Origin: Verrucomicrobiota bacterium
GTDB taxonomy: Bacteria; Verrucomicrobiota; Verrucomicrobiia; Chthoniobacterales; Chthoniobacteraceae
Assembly (NCBI GenBank): GCA_009885995.1
Contig: VFJQ01000070.1
Span: 1 to 64,000, forward strand
Length of the DNA stretch: 64,000 nt
Direction of reading: 5' to 3'
Below, one piece after another: positions 17,251 to 25,611 of the stretch. The translations under genes were made by a program, and so were the position numbers. The first letter of the stretch is position 1; each line of letters begins with the position of its first letter. Under the pieces are notes generated by a model. It was given only the letters and a program-made list of their open reading frames with translations, made no database searches and was not told the DNA's origin.

Positions 17251-18414
17251 TCAGCGCACCCGCGCGAGCACACCACCGAGGATTTCCAGCCCGCGCACGA
17301 GTTCGTCCTCGCTCGCTTTTGCGGTGTTGAGTCGCAGATAGGAACGGTCTTGCGGCGATGGAAAGAAGACCGTGCCCGCGCCGAAGACCACGCGCTCCTT
17401 GCGCGCGAGGTCGCGTGCCTTCACGAGGTCGAAGAGCCCCGGCAACTCCGCCCACACCATGTAGCCACCGCGTTGCGCCCATGTCTTCGTGCCGGCGGGA
17501 AAGGTGCGCTCGATCGCTGCCACCGCGAGCGCGCGGCGGGTGCGGTTGCGTTCGCGGAGCGATGCGAGATGCGGCTCGATCGCGTCGGCTTCGAGGAAGC
17601 AGCGCAGCGTCACTTCGGACACGACGGAGCTGTGCATGTCCTGCTGCACCTTCCGCTCCGCCACGCGTTCGTAGATCGTCCCCGGCACGCACACGCCCAC
17701 ACGCAGGCCGGGCGAGACGGACTTCGAGAAGCTGCTCACGAAGCTCACCGTCGAACCGTCGTCGAACGCGCGCAGCGGCGGCGGCGCGCCGCCTTCGACG
17801 AGCTTCGCGTAGATGTCGTCTTCGACCACGCGCACGCCGTGCCGGCGGCAGATCTCTACGAGCTTCGGACGGTTCGCTTCGGGGATCGTCGCTCCGCTCG
17901 GGTTCGAGAGCGTCGTGCAGACGAAGAGGCACTTCGGCTTCCACCGCGCGAGCAGCGTATCGACTTCATCCAGATCGAAGCTCTCCGGCCCGCGCACCGG
18001 CACCGGCAGGATGCGGCAGCCGCGCGCGGCGATCAGCTCGAGCAGCGCGTAATAGACCGGCACCTCGCACGCCACGATGTCTCCCGGTTGCGCGAGCACA
18101 TCGAGCATGAGCTGGAGCCCCTGCTGGCAACCGGTGACCATCAGCACCTGCTCGCCTTTCACATCCGCGCCGCGTTTGCGCAGCCGCTCCGCAAGCAGTT
18201 CGCGCAAGCGTGGATCACCGTCCGGCGTGTGGTAGGCGAACATCGCCGCGCCATCCGCCGTGTAGCCGCGCGCCATCGCTTCGCTGAGCTGCTGCGCCGG
18301 GAGCGACTCGGTGCTGGGCACACCGGCGGCTAGATTGATCAGCCCCGGCTCGCCGGCTTCGCGCATGAAGTCGATCAACCGGCCGGGAGGGGAGAAAGTG
18401 AAAGGCGCGTGCAT
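17251..18414 (-). CDS. PLP-dependent aminotransferase, class I/II (2-aminoadipate-transaminase-like)
   Basis: This is a 387-residue fold-type-I aminotransferase. It has SNPSGATIPE at about 170-179, the asparagine and aspartate blocks (VEDDIYAKL at about 197-205) and the lysine that binds pyridoxal phosphate in SSFSKSVSPGLRVG (Lys231). It lacks the N-terminal winged-helix domain of MocR regulators, so it is an enzyme only. Start ATG 18414 was chosen because upstream sequence is antisense to purC. It is divergent from purC with an 81-nt gap that must hold both promoters. The substrate is not predicted. Confidence 0.85.
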   Translation of the reverse strand: MHAPFTFSPPGRLIDFMREAGEPGLINLAAGVPSTESLPAQQLSEAMARGYTADGAAMFAYHTPDGDPRLRELLAERLRKRGADVKGEQVLMVTGCQQGLQLMLDVLAQPGDIVACEVPVYYALLELIAARGCRILPVPVRGPESFDLDEVDTLLARWKPKCLFVCTTLSNPSGATIPEANRPKLVEICRRHGVRVVEDDIYAKLVEGGAPPPLRAFDDGSTVSFVSSFSKSVSPGLRVGVCVPGTIYERVAERKVQQDMHSSVVSEVTLRCFLEADAIEPHLASLRERNRTRRALAVAAIERTFPAGTKTWAQRGGYMVWAELPGLFDLVKARDLARKERVVFGAGTVFFPSPQDRSYLRLNTAKASEDELVRGLEILGGVLARVR

Positions 18415-18495
18415 GACCGCCGAGTGAAGCAGCGGATCGCGCGGACTCAAACTGCCGTTGAGTGTTCGTTGCCGGACGTTCATCCTCCCGCGCAC

Positions 18496-19380
18496 ATGGA
18501 CCTCATTACCCTCGATCTTCCCGGCGTGCGAAAAGTCGCCAGCGGCAAGGTGCGCGAGATCTTCGATCTCGGCGAGCACCTGCTCTTCGTCGCGACCGAC
18601 CGCATCAGCGCCTTCGACTGCATCCTGCCGAATGCCATCCCGCACAAAGGCGAAGTGCTCACGCAGCTTTCTGCGTTCTGGTTCGCTCGCATGGGCTTCG
18701 TGGAAAACCACGTCGTCACCACCGACTTCGCGCAGTTCCCGGAAGCGCTGCGCCCCTTTGAGCGCGAGCTGCGCGGACGCTCCATGATCGTGCGCAAAGC
18801 CCAGCCGCTCCCCATCGAGTGCGTCGTCCGCGGCTACCTCATCGGCTCCGGCTGGAAAGACTATCAAGCCACCGGCGCCGTGTGCGGCATCGCCCTGCCC
18901 GCCGGAATGGAGCAAGCGCAGAAGCTCCCCGAGACGATCTTCACCCCCGCGACCAAGGCCGCCAGCGGCCACGACGAAAACATCCCGTGGGATCGCGCCG
19001 TCGAGCTGTGCGGCGAGAGCGTGGCGAAGCACGCGCGCGACTTCGCCATCCGCATCTACGAGGAAGGCCGCGCACGGGCCGCCGAGCGCGGCATCATCGT
19101 CGCGGATACGAAGTTCGAGTTCGGCATCCTCGATGGCCACGTCATCCTCATCGACGAGTGCATGACACCCGACAGTTCGCGCTTCTGGCCTGCCGTGGAC
19201 TACCGCGTCGGCATCAGCCCGCCGAGCTTCGACAAGCAATTCGTCCGCGACTACCTCGAGACCCTCGACTGGCCGAAGACCCCGCCCGCCCCGCCGCTGC
19301 CCGTCGAAGTCATCCGCCACACCAGCGAGAAATACATCGAAGCCTTCGAGCGCCTCAGCGGCGCGAAGTTGCTCGCGTGA
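18496..19380 (+). CDS. purC: phosphoribosylaminoimidazole-succinocarboxamide synthase
   Basis: This is SAICAR synthase of purine biosynthesis, an ATP-dependent ligase of aspartate with CAIR. The 294-residue product has the family blocks SGKVREIFDLG (about 16-26), FVATDRISAFD (31-41), RGYLIGSGWKDYQATG (110-125) and DTKFEFGILDG (about 201-211). The ATG at 18496 was chosen because conserved sequence starts directly there. It is a single gene, divergent from the aminotransferase, and is not followed by other pur genes. Confidence 0.95.
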   Translation: MDLITLDLPGVRKVASGKVREIFDLGEHLLFVATDRISAFDCILPNAIPHKGEVLTQLSAFWFARMGFVENHVVTTDFAQFPEALRPFERELRGRSMIVRKAQPLPIECVVRGYLIGSGWKDYQATGAVCGIALPAGMEQAQKLPETIFTPATKAASGHDENIPWDRAVELCGESVAKHARDFAIRIYEEGRARAAERGIIVADTKFEFGILDGHVILIDECMTPDSSRFWPAVDYRVGISPPSFDKQFVRDYLETLDWPKTPPAPPLPVEVIRHTSEKYIEAFERLSGAKLLA

Positions 19381-19447
19381 GCGCGGACCTCTGAGCTCTC
19401 ATCCGCAGCGATGAGCGAGTTCCGGCCTGCGCCGGTGCAATGGGTGA

Positions 19448-19511
19448 GAAGGAGTCTCGACTCGGCGATAGCGCCGACGTCAGAGGCAGGAAGGAGTCTC
19501 AACCCGGCGAT
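19448..19511 (+). repeat. 22-nt direct repeat with 42-nt period
   Basis: GAAGGAGTCTCGACTCGGCGAT at 19448-19469 recurs at 19490-19511 with two changes. It lies between purC and the broken recombinase piece, and may be a trace of the rearrangement that placed the fragment there. Confidence 0.65.
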
Positions 19512-19656
19512 TGACGCGGAAGTGGTGCGACTGCTCGCGGTGGGCGACGGAACGGTCGATCTCATCACCGACTACCTCGCGCACAAGAAGCGACTCGGGC
19601 TCGCGGCGGCGACGATCAAGCTCGTGAAACCTTCGATTTTTCGATGGCGACTTGAA
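19510..19656 (+). pseudogene. truncated copy of the xerC/D gene
   Basis: The frame reads DAEVVRLLAVG, then ITDYLAHKKRLGLAAATIKL, then FRWRLE. Intact XerC/D at 21379 reads EAEVARLLAAG, ISDYLAHKKRLGLAPATIKL, FRWLAQ in the same order. The copy lacks about 36 nt after the first block and a further short stretch before FRW, and has no catalytic domain. Nucleotide similarity to 21508-21690 is plain. It is a leftover of a duplicated recombinase gene. Confidence 0.8.
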
Positions 19657-21346
19657 AGCGTTGACGCTCGGGGCGGAGGGGGAGTTGATTGCGCGCTGCG
19701 CTGTGAATGAATTGAATCCACTGACTCCGCCACGCCACCAAGGCGCCAATCAAGCCACCGGATGGTCGATCCTGCTCGGATTCGTATTCCTCCTCGGCTG
19801 CTGGCTGTGGGCGGTGCTGGGACCGGGGAGCGGGTGGACGCTGCTGGCGACGGAAGGAAAGGCGGCGGAGGCGCTGGAGAAAATCATGCGGAAGCTGCCA
19901 GCGGAGCCGCGTTTTTTTTCCATCGAGATCACTCCGCTGGGAATGATCGTCGTCACGCCGTCGGCGAGCGCACCGGGGCACCTCGATGAGTTTCGCTACG
20001 TCACGCCGACCTTTCGCCGGTCGCAGCGGCAGAGCTTTCCGGTTTCGTGGGTGGTCGGACCGCGGCCGGCGCAACCGTCGATGCTGCACGGGCGGATCGA
20101 GGAGTCGCTGTTCATGCTGAAGGACATCGATTTCACGCAGGTCGTCGTGGCAGCGCGCGAGGCGGAGCGGCGCGTGGCGCTTGAGGGAGGGGGGCGGACG
20201 GTTTCGATCAATATCCGACGGCCACAGCGCGTGCTGGCTGAGATGCCGAGCGGCGATGTGGAGTGGGATCTCTCCGTGCGCGGGCCGCGCGAATCGGCGT
20301 CGGCGACGGCGGCCGCGCGCGGCCGCATCCGGCAGCTCGACCTTCGCGGGACGCGCCGCGCGGAAGTCGTGGATTACCGGGGTGGGGGCGACTGGCTTAC
20401 GAGTGCGCTGGCGACGATCCGCGTGGAGCTGGGCGGCGCGCGCATCTTCGAGAAGATCGAGATCTCACGCACGTCCGTGGATTTGCACACGCGCGATCCG
20501 CAGCGCGGTGCAGCGCGCTATTCCTGCGGTGTCGAGGGGCTGAAGTCGCTGCCCGATTCCGGGCCGGCGGCGCACTTGTTCGCGCTCGCGCGGAGTGAGC
20601 CGCGGCGCGTGGAGCCGTTCGGCCTCGACGATGCGGACTGGGCACGCGTGCCGGAGATCGGCGCGGCGGCGTTGCGCGCGGTGCCTCTGGCCGGCGCGCA
20701 CGTCGCGAATCTCGTGCTGACGCGTGCGGAGGAAGCGCTGGCGCCGGAGCCGCTGTGGTGGCGGGCGCGCGTGCAGGTGGGGCTCATCATGGGCGAAAGC
20801 GGCGAAGCGTTTTTCGACGCGCGCACGGGCGAACTCGCCGATCTCGTGCTGCCGCGGAGCCTCCAGCGGCCCACGGCGTTTCTCACGCCAGGGCGGACGC
20901 GCCCGCTGCTCGAGCGCATCCTCGCCGAGGTGGGGCCGGAGGCGCGTTTCATCGATGTGCAGATTCATCCCGAGAAGGCGTCGGTCGGCGCGACGAGTGG
21001 ACGGCATCCGGCGGAGCTGCGGCGCTACAGCTTCGAGGCGCGGCCGCGCGCGCTCGTCGGCGCCGTGCCCACGGCGGTGGACGATCGCTCGGTGCGCGAA
21101 GTGCTTTTTCCCGCGGCGGAGCTGGCCGCGCTCGCGGCGCGGATCGAGACGCTGCGCGAGCGGGGTTTCGCTCGGCTCGGGATGAAGGACGGCAAAGTCG
21201 AGGTGATGAGTCTTTTCCGGCAGAATCCCGTGCATCCGCGCAGCGAGAAGCTGCTCGTCCAAATGCACTGCACCAGCCCGACGATCGGGAACGGGCAGAT
21301 CATTTACGACGTGGACGGACGGGAGTTTTACGTCGCGCTGCCGTAG
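19652..21346 (+). CDS. unknown membrane-anchored protein, 564 aa
   Basis: This protein of 564 residues if it starts at the TTG at 19652 has a single hydrophobic segment at about 38-56 (ILLGFVFLLGCWLWAVLG), then a large soluble part rich in beta strands, Arg and Ala. Blocks such as FFSIEITPLGMIVV and RFIDVQIHPEKASV look like two related modules of about 100 residues. I see no catalytic motif or known family. It lies between the truncated and the intact xer genes, 32 nt before the latter. The start is uncertain; a GTG at 19702 also precedes the membrane segment. Confidence 0.65.
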   Translation: MKALTLGAEGELIARCAVNELNPLTPPRHQGANQATGWSILLGFVFLLGCWLWAVLGPGSGWTLLATEGKAAEALEKIMRKLPAEPRFFSIEITPLGMIVVTPSASAPGHLDEFRYVTPTFRRSQRQSFPVSWVVGPRPAQPSMLHGRIEESLFMLKDIDFTQVVVAAREAERRVALEGGGRTVSINIRRPQRVLAEMPSGDVEWDLSVRGPRESASATAAARGRIRQLDLRGTRRAEVVDYRGGGDWLTSALATIRVELGGARIFEKIEISRTSVDLHTRDPQRGAARYSCGVEGLKSLPDSGPAAHLFALARSEPRRVEPFGLDDADWARVPEIGAAALRAVPLAGAHVANLVLTRAEEALAPEPLWWRARVQVGLIMGESGEAFFDARTGELADLVLPRSLQRPTAFLTPGRTRPLLERILAEVGPEARFIDVQIHPEKASVGATSGRHPAELRRYSFEARPRALVGAVPTAVDDRSVREVLFPAAELAALAARIETLRERGFARLGMKDGKVEVMSLFRQNPVHPRSEKLLVQMHCTSPTIGNGQIIYDVDGREFYVALP

Positions 21347-21378
21347 CGCGAGCGGCGTGCGTCTGCTAGACGAGCGGC

Positions 21379-22323
21379 GTGCGCGCTGAGATCGACAGCT
21401 TCATCCTCTACCTCGCGACCGAGCGCGGGCTCTCGGACAGCTACCAGCTCTCGACGCGGCTTTCGCTCGAAGCGTTCGCGACGTGGCTGGAGCGGCGGAA
21501 GATCGGGGAGGCGGAAGTCGCGCGGCTGCTCGCGGCGGGCGCGGAGTTGCCGTCCATCGAGATCACGGTTGGTGACGTGACGCTCGATCACATCTCCGAC
21601 TACCTCGCGCACAAGAAACGGCTCGGGCTCGCGCCGGCGACGATCAAGCTGGTGATCGTCGCGATCAAAATTTTCTTCCGCTGGCTCGCCCAGCGCGAGC
21701 GCATCGCGCGCGATCCCGCCGAAGTGCTGAGCCTGCCGCGCATGTCGCGTTACCTGCCGGAGACGATGAACGAGTTGCAGGTCGATCGGCTGCTCGACGG
21801 CATCGCCACGAACGTCCCGCGCGGCCTGAGAGACCGCGCCATCCTCGAGCTACTCTACGCCAGCGGCCTGCGCGTCTCGGAACTGGTGAATGCGAAGCTC
21901 GAATTCCTCGACTTCGACTCGCGCATGATCCGCGTCACCGGCAAGGGCAGCAAGACGCGGATCGTTCCCGTCGGCCGGCGCGCGTGCGACGCGATCAAGG
22001 CTTACCTCGAGCGCGAGCGGCCGGGGATGGTGAAGAAGCGCACCGGCAGCGAAATCTTCCTCAGCCGCCGCGGCACGAAGCTCACCACCGTGCGCATATG
22101 GCAAATCGTGAAGCAATGCGCCAAGCACGCCGGGTTGGACCTGAATGTCTATCCGCACCTGCTCCGCCACAGCTTCGCCACGCACCTGCTCAGCAACGGG
22201 GCCGACTTGCGTATCATCCAGGAGCTGCTCGGCCACGCTGACATCGCTACCACGCAGATCTACACGCACGTCGATCAGCAGCGATTGAAGGCGGTGCATC
22301 TCAAGTTTCACCCGCGTGCGTAG
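21379..22323 (+). CDS. xerD: tyrosine site-specific recombinase, XerC/XerD family
   Basis: This 314-residue recombinase probably resolves chromosome dimers at a dif-like site. The core-binding domain covers about residues 1-105, the catalytic domain about 130-310. All six catalytic residues are visible: Arg165 (ASGLRVSEL), Lys192, His260 and Arg263 (HLLRHSFATH), His286 (LLGHADI) and Tyr295 (TQIYTHVD). The start is GTG 21379. It may equally be the XerC type. Xer catalysis also integrates mobile DNA, so the upstream truncated copy is suggestive. No dif-like site was found. Confidence 0.9.
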   Translation: MRAEIDSFILYLATERGLSDSYQLSTRLSLEAFATWLERRKIGEAEVARLLAAGAELPSIEITVGDVTLDHISDYLAHKKRLGLAPATIKLVIVAIKIFFRWLAQRERIARDPAEVLSLPRMSRYLPETMNELQVDRLLDGIATNVPRGLRDRAILELLYASGLRVSELVNAKLEFLDFDSRMIRVTGKGSKTRIVPVGRRACDAIKAYLERERPGMVKKRTGSEIFLSRRGTKLTTVRIWQIVKQCAKHAGLDLNVYPHLLRHSFATHLLSNGADLRIIQELLGHADIATTQIYTHVDQQRLKAVHLKFHPRA

Positions 22324-22346
22324 TCACGGCAGGGGCCTCGCCCCGG

Positions 22347-22453
22347 CTACATCGGCTGGAGTTGATACGTCACGCCCTTGATCACGGCGGGGATGCCGGG
22401 GACGTTGTGTAGCTGCCATCAGAGATTTGCACGGGGATTGGGATGTTTGCCAT
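22347..22453 (-). pseudogene. small frameshifted gene remnant
   Basis: The minus-strand start ATG at 22453 opens MANIPIPVQISDGSY; a shift of frame then gives HNVPGIPAVIKGVTYQLQPM and a TAG at 22347. The first frame stops soon after. The peptide looks like a short exported or phage-tail-like protein, but too little is left for a family. It could be a pseudogene or a chance combination. Confidence 0.35.
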
Positions 22454-22550
22454 AGATCAGTCGCGATAAATGAAGTGCAGCGCGCCTGTCGAAAACTGAA
22501 TGGAGCAGCGCGCCGACCGGCCAGCCGGGGCAAGCTCATTCGACAGGCTG

Positions 22551-23945
22551 CTAACGCAGCGATTGCACCAGCGCGTTCACGCCAAGCGTGATGGCGAGGC
22601 CCACGACGCCGACGATCGTTTCTACGATCGTCCACGTGCGCAGCGTCTGGCCGACGTCCAGCCCGAGGCAGTCCTTCACGATCCAGAAGCCGCCGTCGTT
22701 GAGGTGAGAGAGGAAGAGCGAGCCGCAACCGATGGCTATGATGAGCAGTTCGATATTCGTGCCGGGGTGCAGTGCGAGCACGGGAGCGAGGAGGCCGGCG
22801 GCGGCGGTGATAGCCACGGTGGCCGAGCCGGTCGCCACGCGGATGAACGCGGCGACCAGCCAGCCGTAGAGCAGCGGTGAGAGTTTCAGCATCATCGCGA
22901 GCGCACCCATCGCGTCGGCTGCGCCTGCGATCTTCAGCACCGCCGCAAATCCGCCGCCGCCGCCAACCACGAGCAGCGTCATGCCCACGGCGGCGATGCT
23001 TTCCTCGGTGAACTTGAGGATGCGCGAGGTCGTATAGCCGCAGCGCGCTCCGAGCGACCAGCATGCGAAGAGCACGGACACCGTGAGCGCGATCGTCGGG
23101 TGGCCGATGAAACGCGCAGCCGCAGCGAGCGACGAGGTTTCCAGCAGCGTGAGCTTCGCGATCGTGTCGAGCAGCATCAGCAGCACGGGCAGCAGGATGG
23201 AAAATAGCGTAAGGCCGAAGGGTGGCGGCTTGAGCCCTTCGCGATCGGCGTGGATGGGCATCGGTGGCGTTTCGGCGGGGACTCGCGGCACGGCCCAGCG
23301 TGCGAAGATCGGGCCGGCAATGATCGCCGTCGGGACGCCGATGATGAATGCCCACATGAGCACGAGACCCATGTTAGGCTGGAAATCCTTGAGCGTGGCG
23401 AGCGCGGCGACCGGGCCGGGATGCGGTGGCGTGAGTCCGTGCATGACCGAGAGTGCGGAGATGAGCGGGATGGCGAGCGCGAGGAAGGGGCGGCCGGTTT
23501 CACGCGTGAGCGTGAGCAGGATCGGTAGCAGCAACACGAGGCCGACGGCGAACCACGTGGGCAGGCCCACTACGAAGCCCAGCACCATGATGCACCACAC
23601 GGCGCGGCGTGCGCCGAAGATCGCGGCGAACCGTTTTGCCAGCACCTCTGCGCCACCGGATTCCGCGAGCAGTTTCCCCAGCATCGTGCCGAGGCCGATC
23701 ACCGCGGCGATGCCGCCGAGCGTGCGGCCCAAGCCGGCGCCGAATGCGTCGATGACTTCCGTGAGCGTGAGCGCGGACTTCGCGTCCTTCGGCAGGAAGC
23801 CCATCGCGACTGAGCCCGCGCCGACGAGCAGCGAGGCGAGTGTGAGCGCGATGAAGGCGTTCACCTTCAGCCGCGTGACGAGGACGACCAGCGCCACCAC
23901 CGCCGTAACAGCCAGGGCGATGAGGGTCCAGTCGGTCGCGGTCAC
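22551..23945 (-). CDS. gluconate permease (GntP family)
   Basis: This is a 464-residue inner-membrane permease with about 12-14 hydrophobic segments and family blocks such as LGGIAAVIGLGTMLGKLLAESGGAE and VVGLPTWFAVGLVLLLP. The family imports gluconate or related sugar acids with protons. It starts at GTG 23945, one nt after the stop of the upstream gene in the operon, so translation is probably coupled. Gene order (ridA, D-threonine-aldolase-like, permease) suggests uptake of a small acid or amino acid in the same process; the actual substrate is unknown. Confidence 0.85.
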   Translation of the reverse strand: MTATDWTLIALAVTAVVALVVLVTRLKVNAFIALTLASLLVGAGSVAMGFLPKDAKSALTLTEVIDAFGAGLGRTLGGIAAVIGLGTMLGKLLAESGGAEVLAKRFAAIFGARRAVWCIMVLGFVVGLPTWFAVGLVLLLPILLTLTRETGRPFLALAIPLISALSVMHGLTPPHPGPVAALATLKDFQPNMGLVLMWAFIIGVPTAIIAGPIFARWAVPRVPAETPPMPIHADREGLKPPPFGLTLFSILLPVLLMLLDTIAKLTLLETSSLAAAARFIGHPTIALTVSVLFACWSLGARCGYTTSRILKFTEESIAAVGMTLLVVGGGGGFAAVLKIAGAADAMGALAMMLKLSPLLYGWLVAAFIRVATGSATVAITAAAGLLAPVLALHPGTNIELLIIAIGCGSLFLSHLNDGGFWIVKDCLGLDVGQTLRTWTIVETIVGVVGLAITLGVNALVQSLR

Positions 23946-23946
23946 T

Positions 23947-25050
23947 TCAAATGGTGATGCGTCGGCCGCGTGCGGTGATGGGCCAGCGATCGACGACGCG
24001 GCCGCCTTCGACGACCACGGCTTCATTGTGCAGCGCGACGGTCGGGCAGATGTGGCGCGGAATGCCGTGGAGCACTTGCCCGATCGCAAATGCCGCCGCG
24101 CGCGGCGTCTCAATGACGAGGTGCTCTTCGCTCTGCATGGCGAAGGTCGCCTCCGGGATTTCGAGCAGCCGCACGCGCGGGTGCGGGTTTTCGGCGGCGA
24201 CGGCTTTGTGACCGAGATCAAGCGTGAGGCGGTTTGGACCGGGCTTGCTCACGACGCGCGTGAGCAGCAGCGCGGCGGGCACGAAAGGGAGGTCGGGATG
24301 CTTGTCGCCGTAGCCGAAATCCCACAGCACGGTGGTGCCGGGGCTGAGCTCGCGATCGTGGTGCCGCGCGTGGATTGCGAAGGTCGGCGAGCCGCTCGCG
24401 ATGAGTGTTGGCACGGGCAGGCCGACGGCTTCGAGGTCGTGCCGCAGCGCGAGCACGGGTGCGAACGCCGCTTCGCAGTCGCGCTCACGCTCGGCGAGAT
24501 CCTGCTGGTGCAGGTGCCCGTCGTAGGCGTGCAGCCCTGCGGCGCGCAGGTTCGGCTGTGTGGCGATGAGTTTGTAGAGTGCCACCGCCTCCGGTCCCGG
24601 CGCCACGCCGGTGCGGTGCATGCCGGGGTCGAGGTCGAGGAAGACGTGGAGCGTGAGGCCGGCGTCGCGCGCCGCGGCGTTCAGGCCGTGAATCGAGGGC
24701 GCGCTGTCGGTGAGCGCGGAGAGTTTCACGGCGGGGAAGCGGCGCGCGAGTTCGCACAGCCGCGCGATGTTCGGCCCGACCGCTGGATACGCGAGGAGCA
24801 CATCGGCGGCACCCGCGGCGGCGCACATCTCCACCTCGGCGATGGTCGAGGCCTTGAACTTCGTGATGCCGAGCTCGACCTGCCGCGCGATGAGCTGCGC
24901 GATCTTGTGAGTCTTCACATGCGGACGCAGCCGCGCCGGGTCGCCGGCGATGGCGAGCATCTGGCGCAGGTTTTCCTCGATGCGCTCGCGGTAGAGCACG
25001 AGCGCGGGGCTCGCGACGGAGTCTGCGCCGGCGAAGTCGAACCAGTTCAT
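23947..25050 (-). CDS. D-threonine aldolase/D-serine deaminase-like (alanine-racemase fold, N-terminal)
   Basis: This is a 367-residue PLP enzyme of the DSD1/D-threonine aldolase group. The PLP-binding lysine is probably in RPHVKTHK (about residues 43-50), followed by an alanine-racemase-like barrel and the beta-domain from about 260 with the zinc-type GHKAVAAENP and HNEAVV motifs. It starts with ATG directly after the RidA stop (TAA-ATG) and is followed by the GntP-like permease. It likely degrades a D-hydroxyamino acid to 2-oxo acid or aldehyde and glycine, with RidA clearing the enamine/imine by-product. Exact substrate unknown. Confidence 0.8.
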   Translation of the reverse strand: MNWFDFAGADSVASPALVLYRERIEENLRQMLAIAGDPARLRPHVKTHKIAQLIARQVELGITKFKASTIAEVEMCAAAGAADVLLAYPAVGPNIARLCELARRFPAVKLSALTDSAPSIHGLNAAARDAGLTLHVFLDLDPGMHRTGVAPGPEAVALYKLIATQPNLRAAGLHAYDGHLHQQDLAERERDCEAAFAPVLALRHDLEAVGLPVPTLIASGSPTFAIHARHHDRELSPGTTVLWDFGYGDKHPDLPFVPAALLLTRVVSKPGPNRLTLDLGHKAVAAENPHPRVRLLEIPEATFAMQSEEHLVIETPRAAAFAIGQVLHGIPRHICPTVALHNEAVVVEGGRVVDRWPITARGRRITI

Positions 25051-25512
25051 TTACGCCAGCTCGAAGATGGCCTCGATCTCGACGGCGATATTTCCCGGCA
25101 GCGGCCCCATGCCGACGGCGCTGCGCGCACCGATGCCGGCTTCGACGCCGAACACATCGGCCATCAGTTCGCTAAAGCCGTTGATGACCTTCGGGTGGTC
25201 GTAGAAATCGGGAGCGGTGTTCACCATGCCGAGCGTCTTGACGATGCGCTTGATCTTATCGAGGGAGCCGAGCTCGGCTCGCAGCGTGGCGAGCATGGCG
25301 AGGCCGGTTTGGCGCGCGGCGTTCTTGCCCGCTTCGAGGTCGATGTCGCGACCGACGACGCCTTTGATCCACGAGCCATCCGGAAGGATCGGTCCGTGGC
25401 CGGAGACGTAGACGTGCTGGCCGCTGATGACGATCGAGCGGTAAACAAACGCGGGTTTGGGCGCGTCGGGAAGGGTGAGGTTGAGGGAGTCGAAACGGGC
25501 TTCGTGAGACAT
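25051..25512 (-). CDS. RidA/YjgF family deaminase
   Basis: This is a 153-residue protein of the RidA superfamily, which hydrolyses reactive enamine and imine intermediates released by PLP enzymes. It shows the core HVYVSGHGPILPDG and the end block IGARSAVGMGPLPGNIAVEIEAI with the arginine expected in the active site. It is the first gene of the three-gene minus-strand operon, with its stop touching the next start. It is divergent from the sulfatase gene; the gap of 99 nt must hold two promoters. Confidence 0.9.
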   Translation of the reverse strand: MSHEARFDSLNLTLPDAPKPAFVYRSIVISGQHVYVSGHGPILPDGSWIKGVVGRDIDLEAGKNAARQTGLAMLATLRAELGSLDKIKRIVKTLGMVNTAPDFYDHPKVINGFSELMADVFGVEAGIGARSAVGMGPLPGNIAVEIEAIFELA

Positions 25513-25611
25513 TGGGAGGCGGAAGCTACGCGGGCCTGCGCGTGCAGGGAAATCTCTGTTTTCGTCTGCCACCGAAATGCGCAGTCGCCATCCGGCGCCT
25601 CCCTCGATGAA

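Noticed and set aside
18415-19320. N-terminal extension of the aminotransferase on the minus strand
   Set aside because: It is antisense to purC and shows no family features.
22324-22550. A tRNA or riboswitch between xerD and the permease
   Set aside because: No cloverleaf or known riboswitch motif could be found by eye; only the small gene remnant is recognisable.
23083-25611. Long plus-strand extension of the sulfatase (843 codons)
   Set aside because: It is antisense to the permease and aldolase-like genes; signal peptide starts at 25612.
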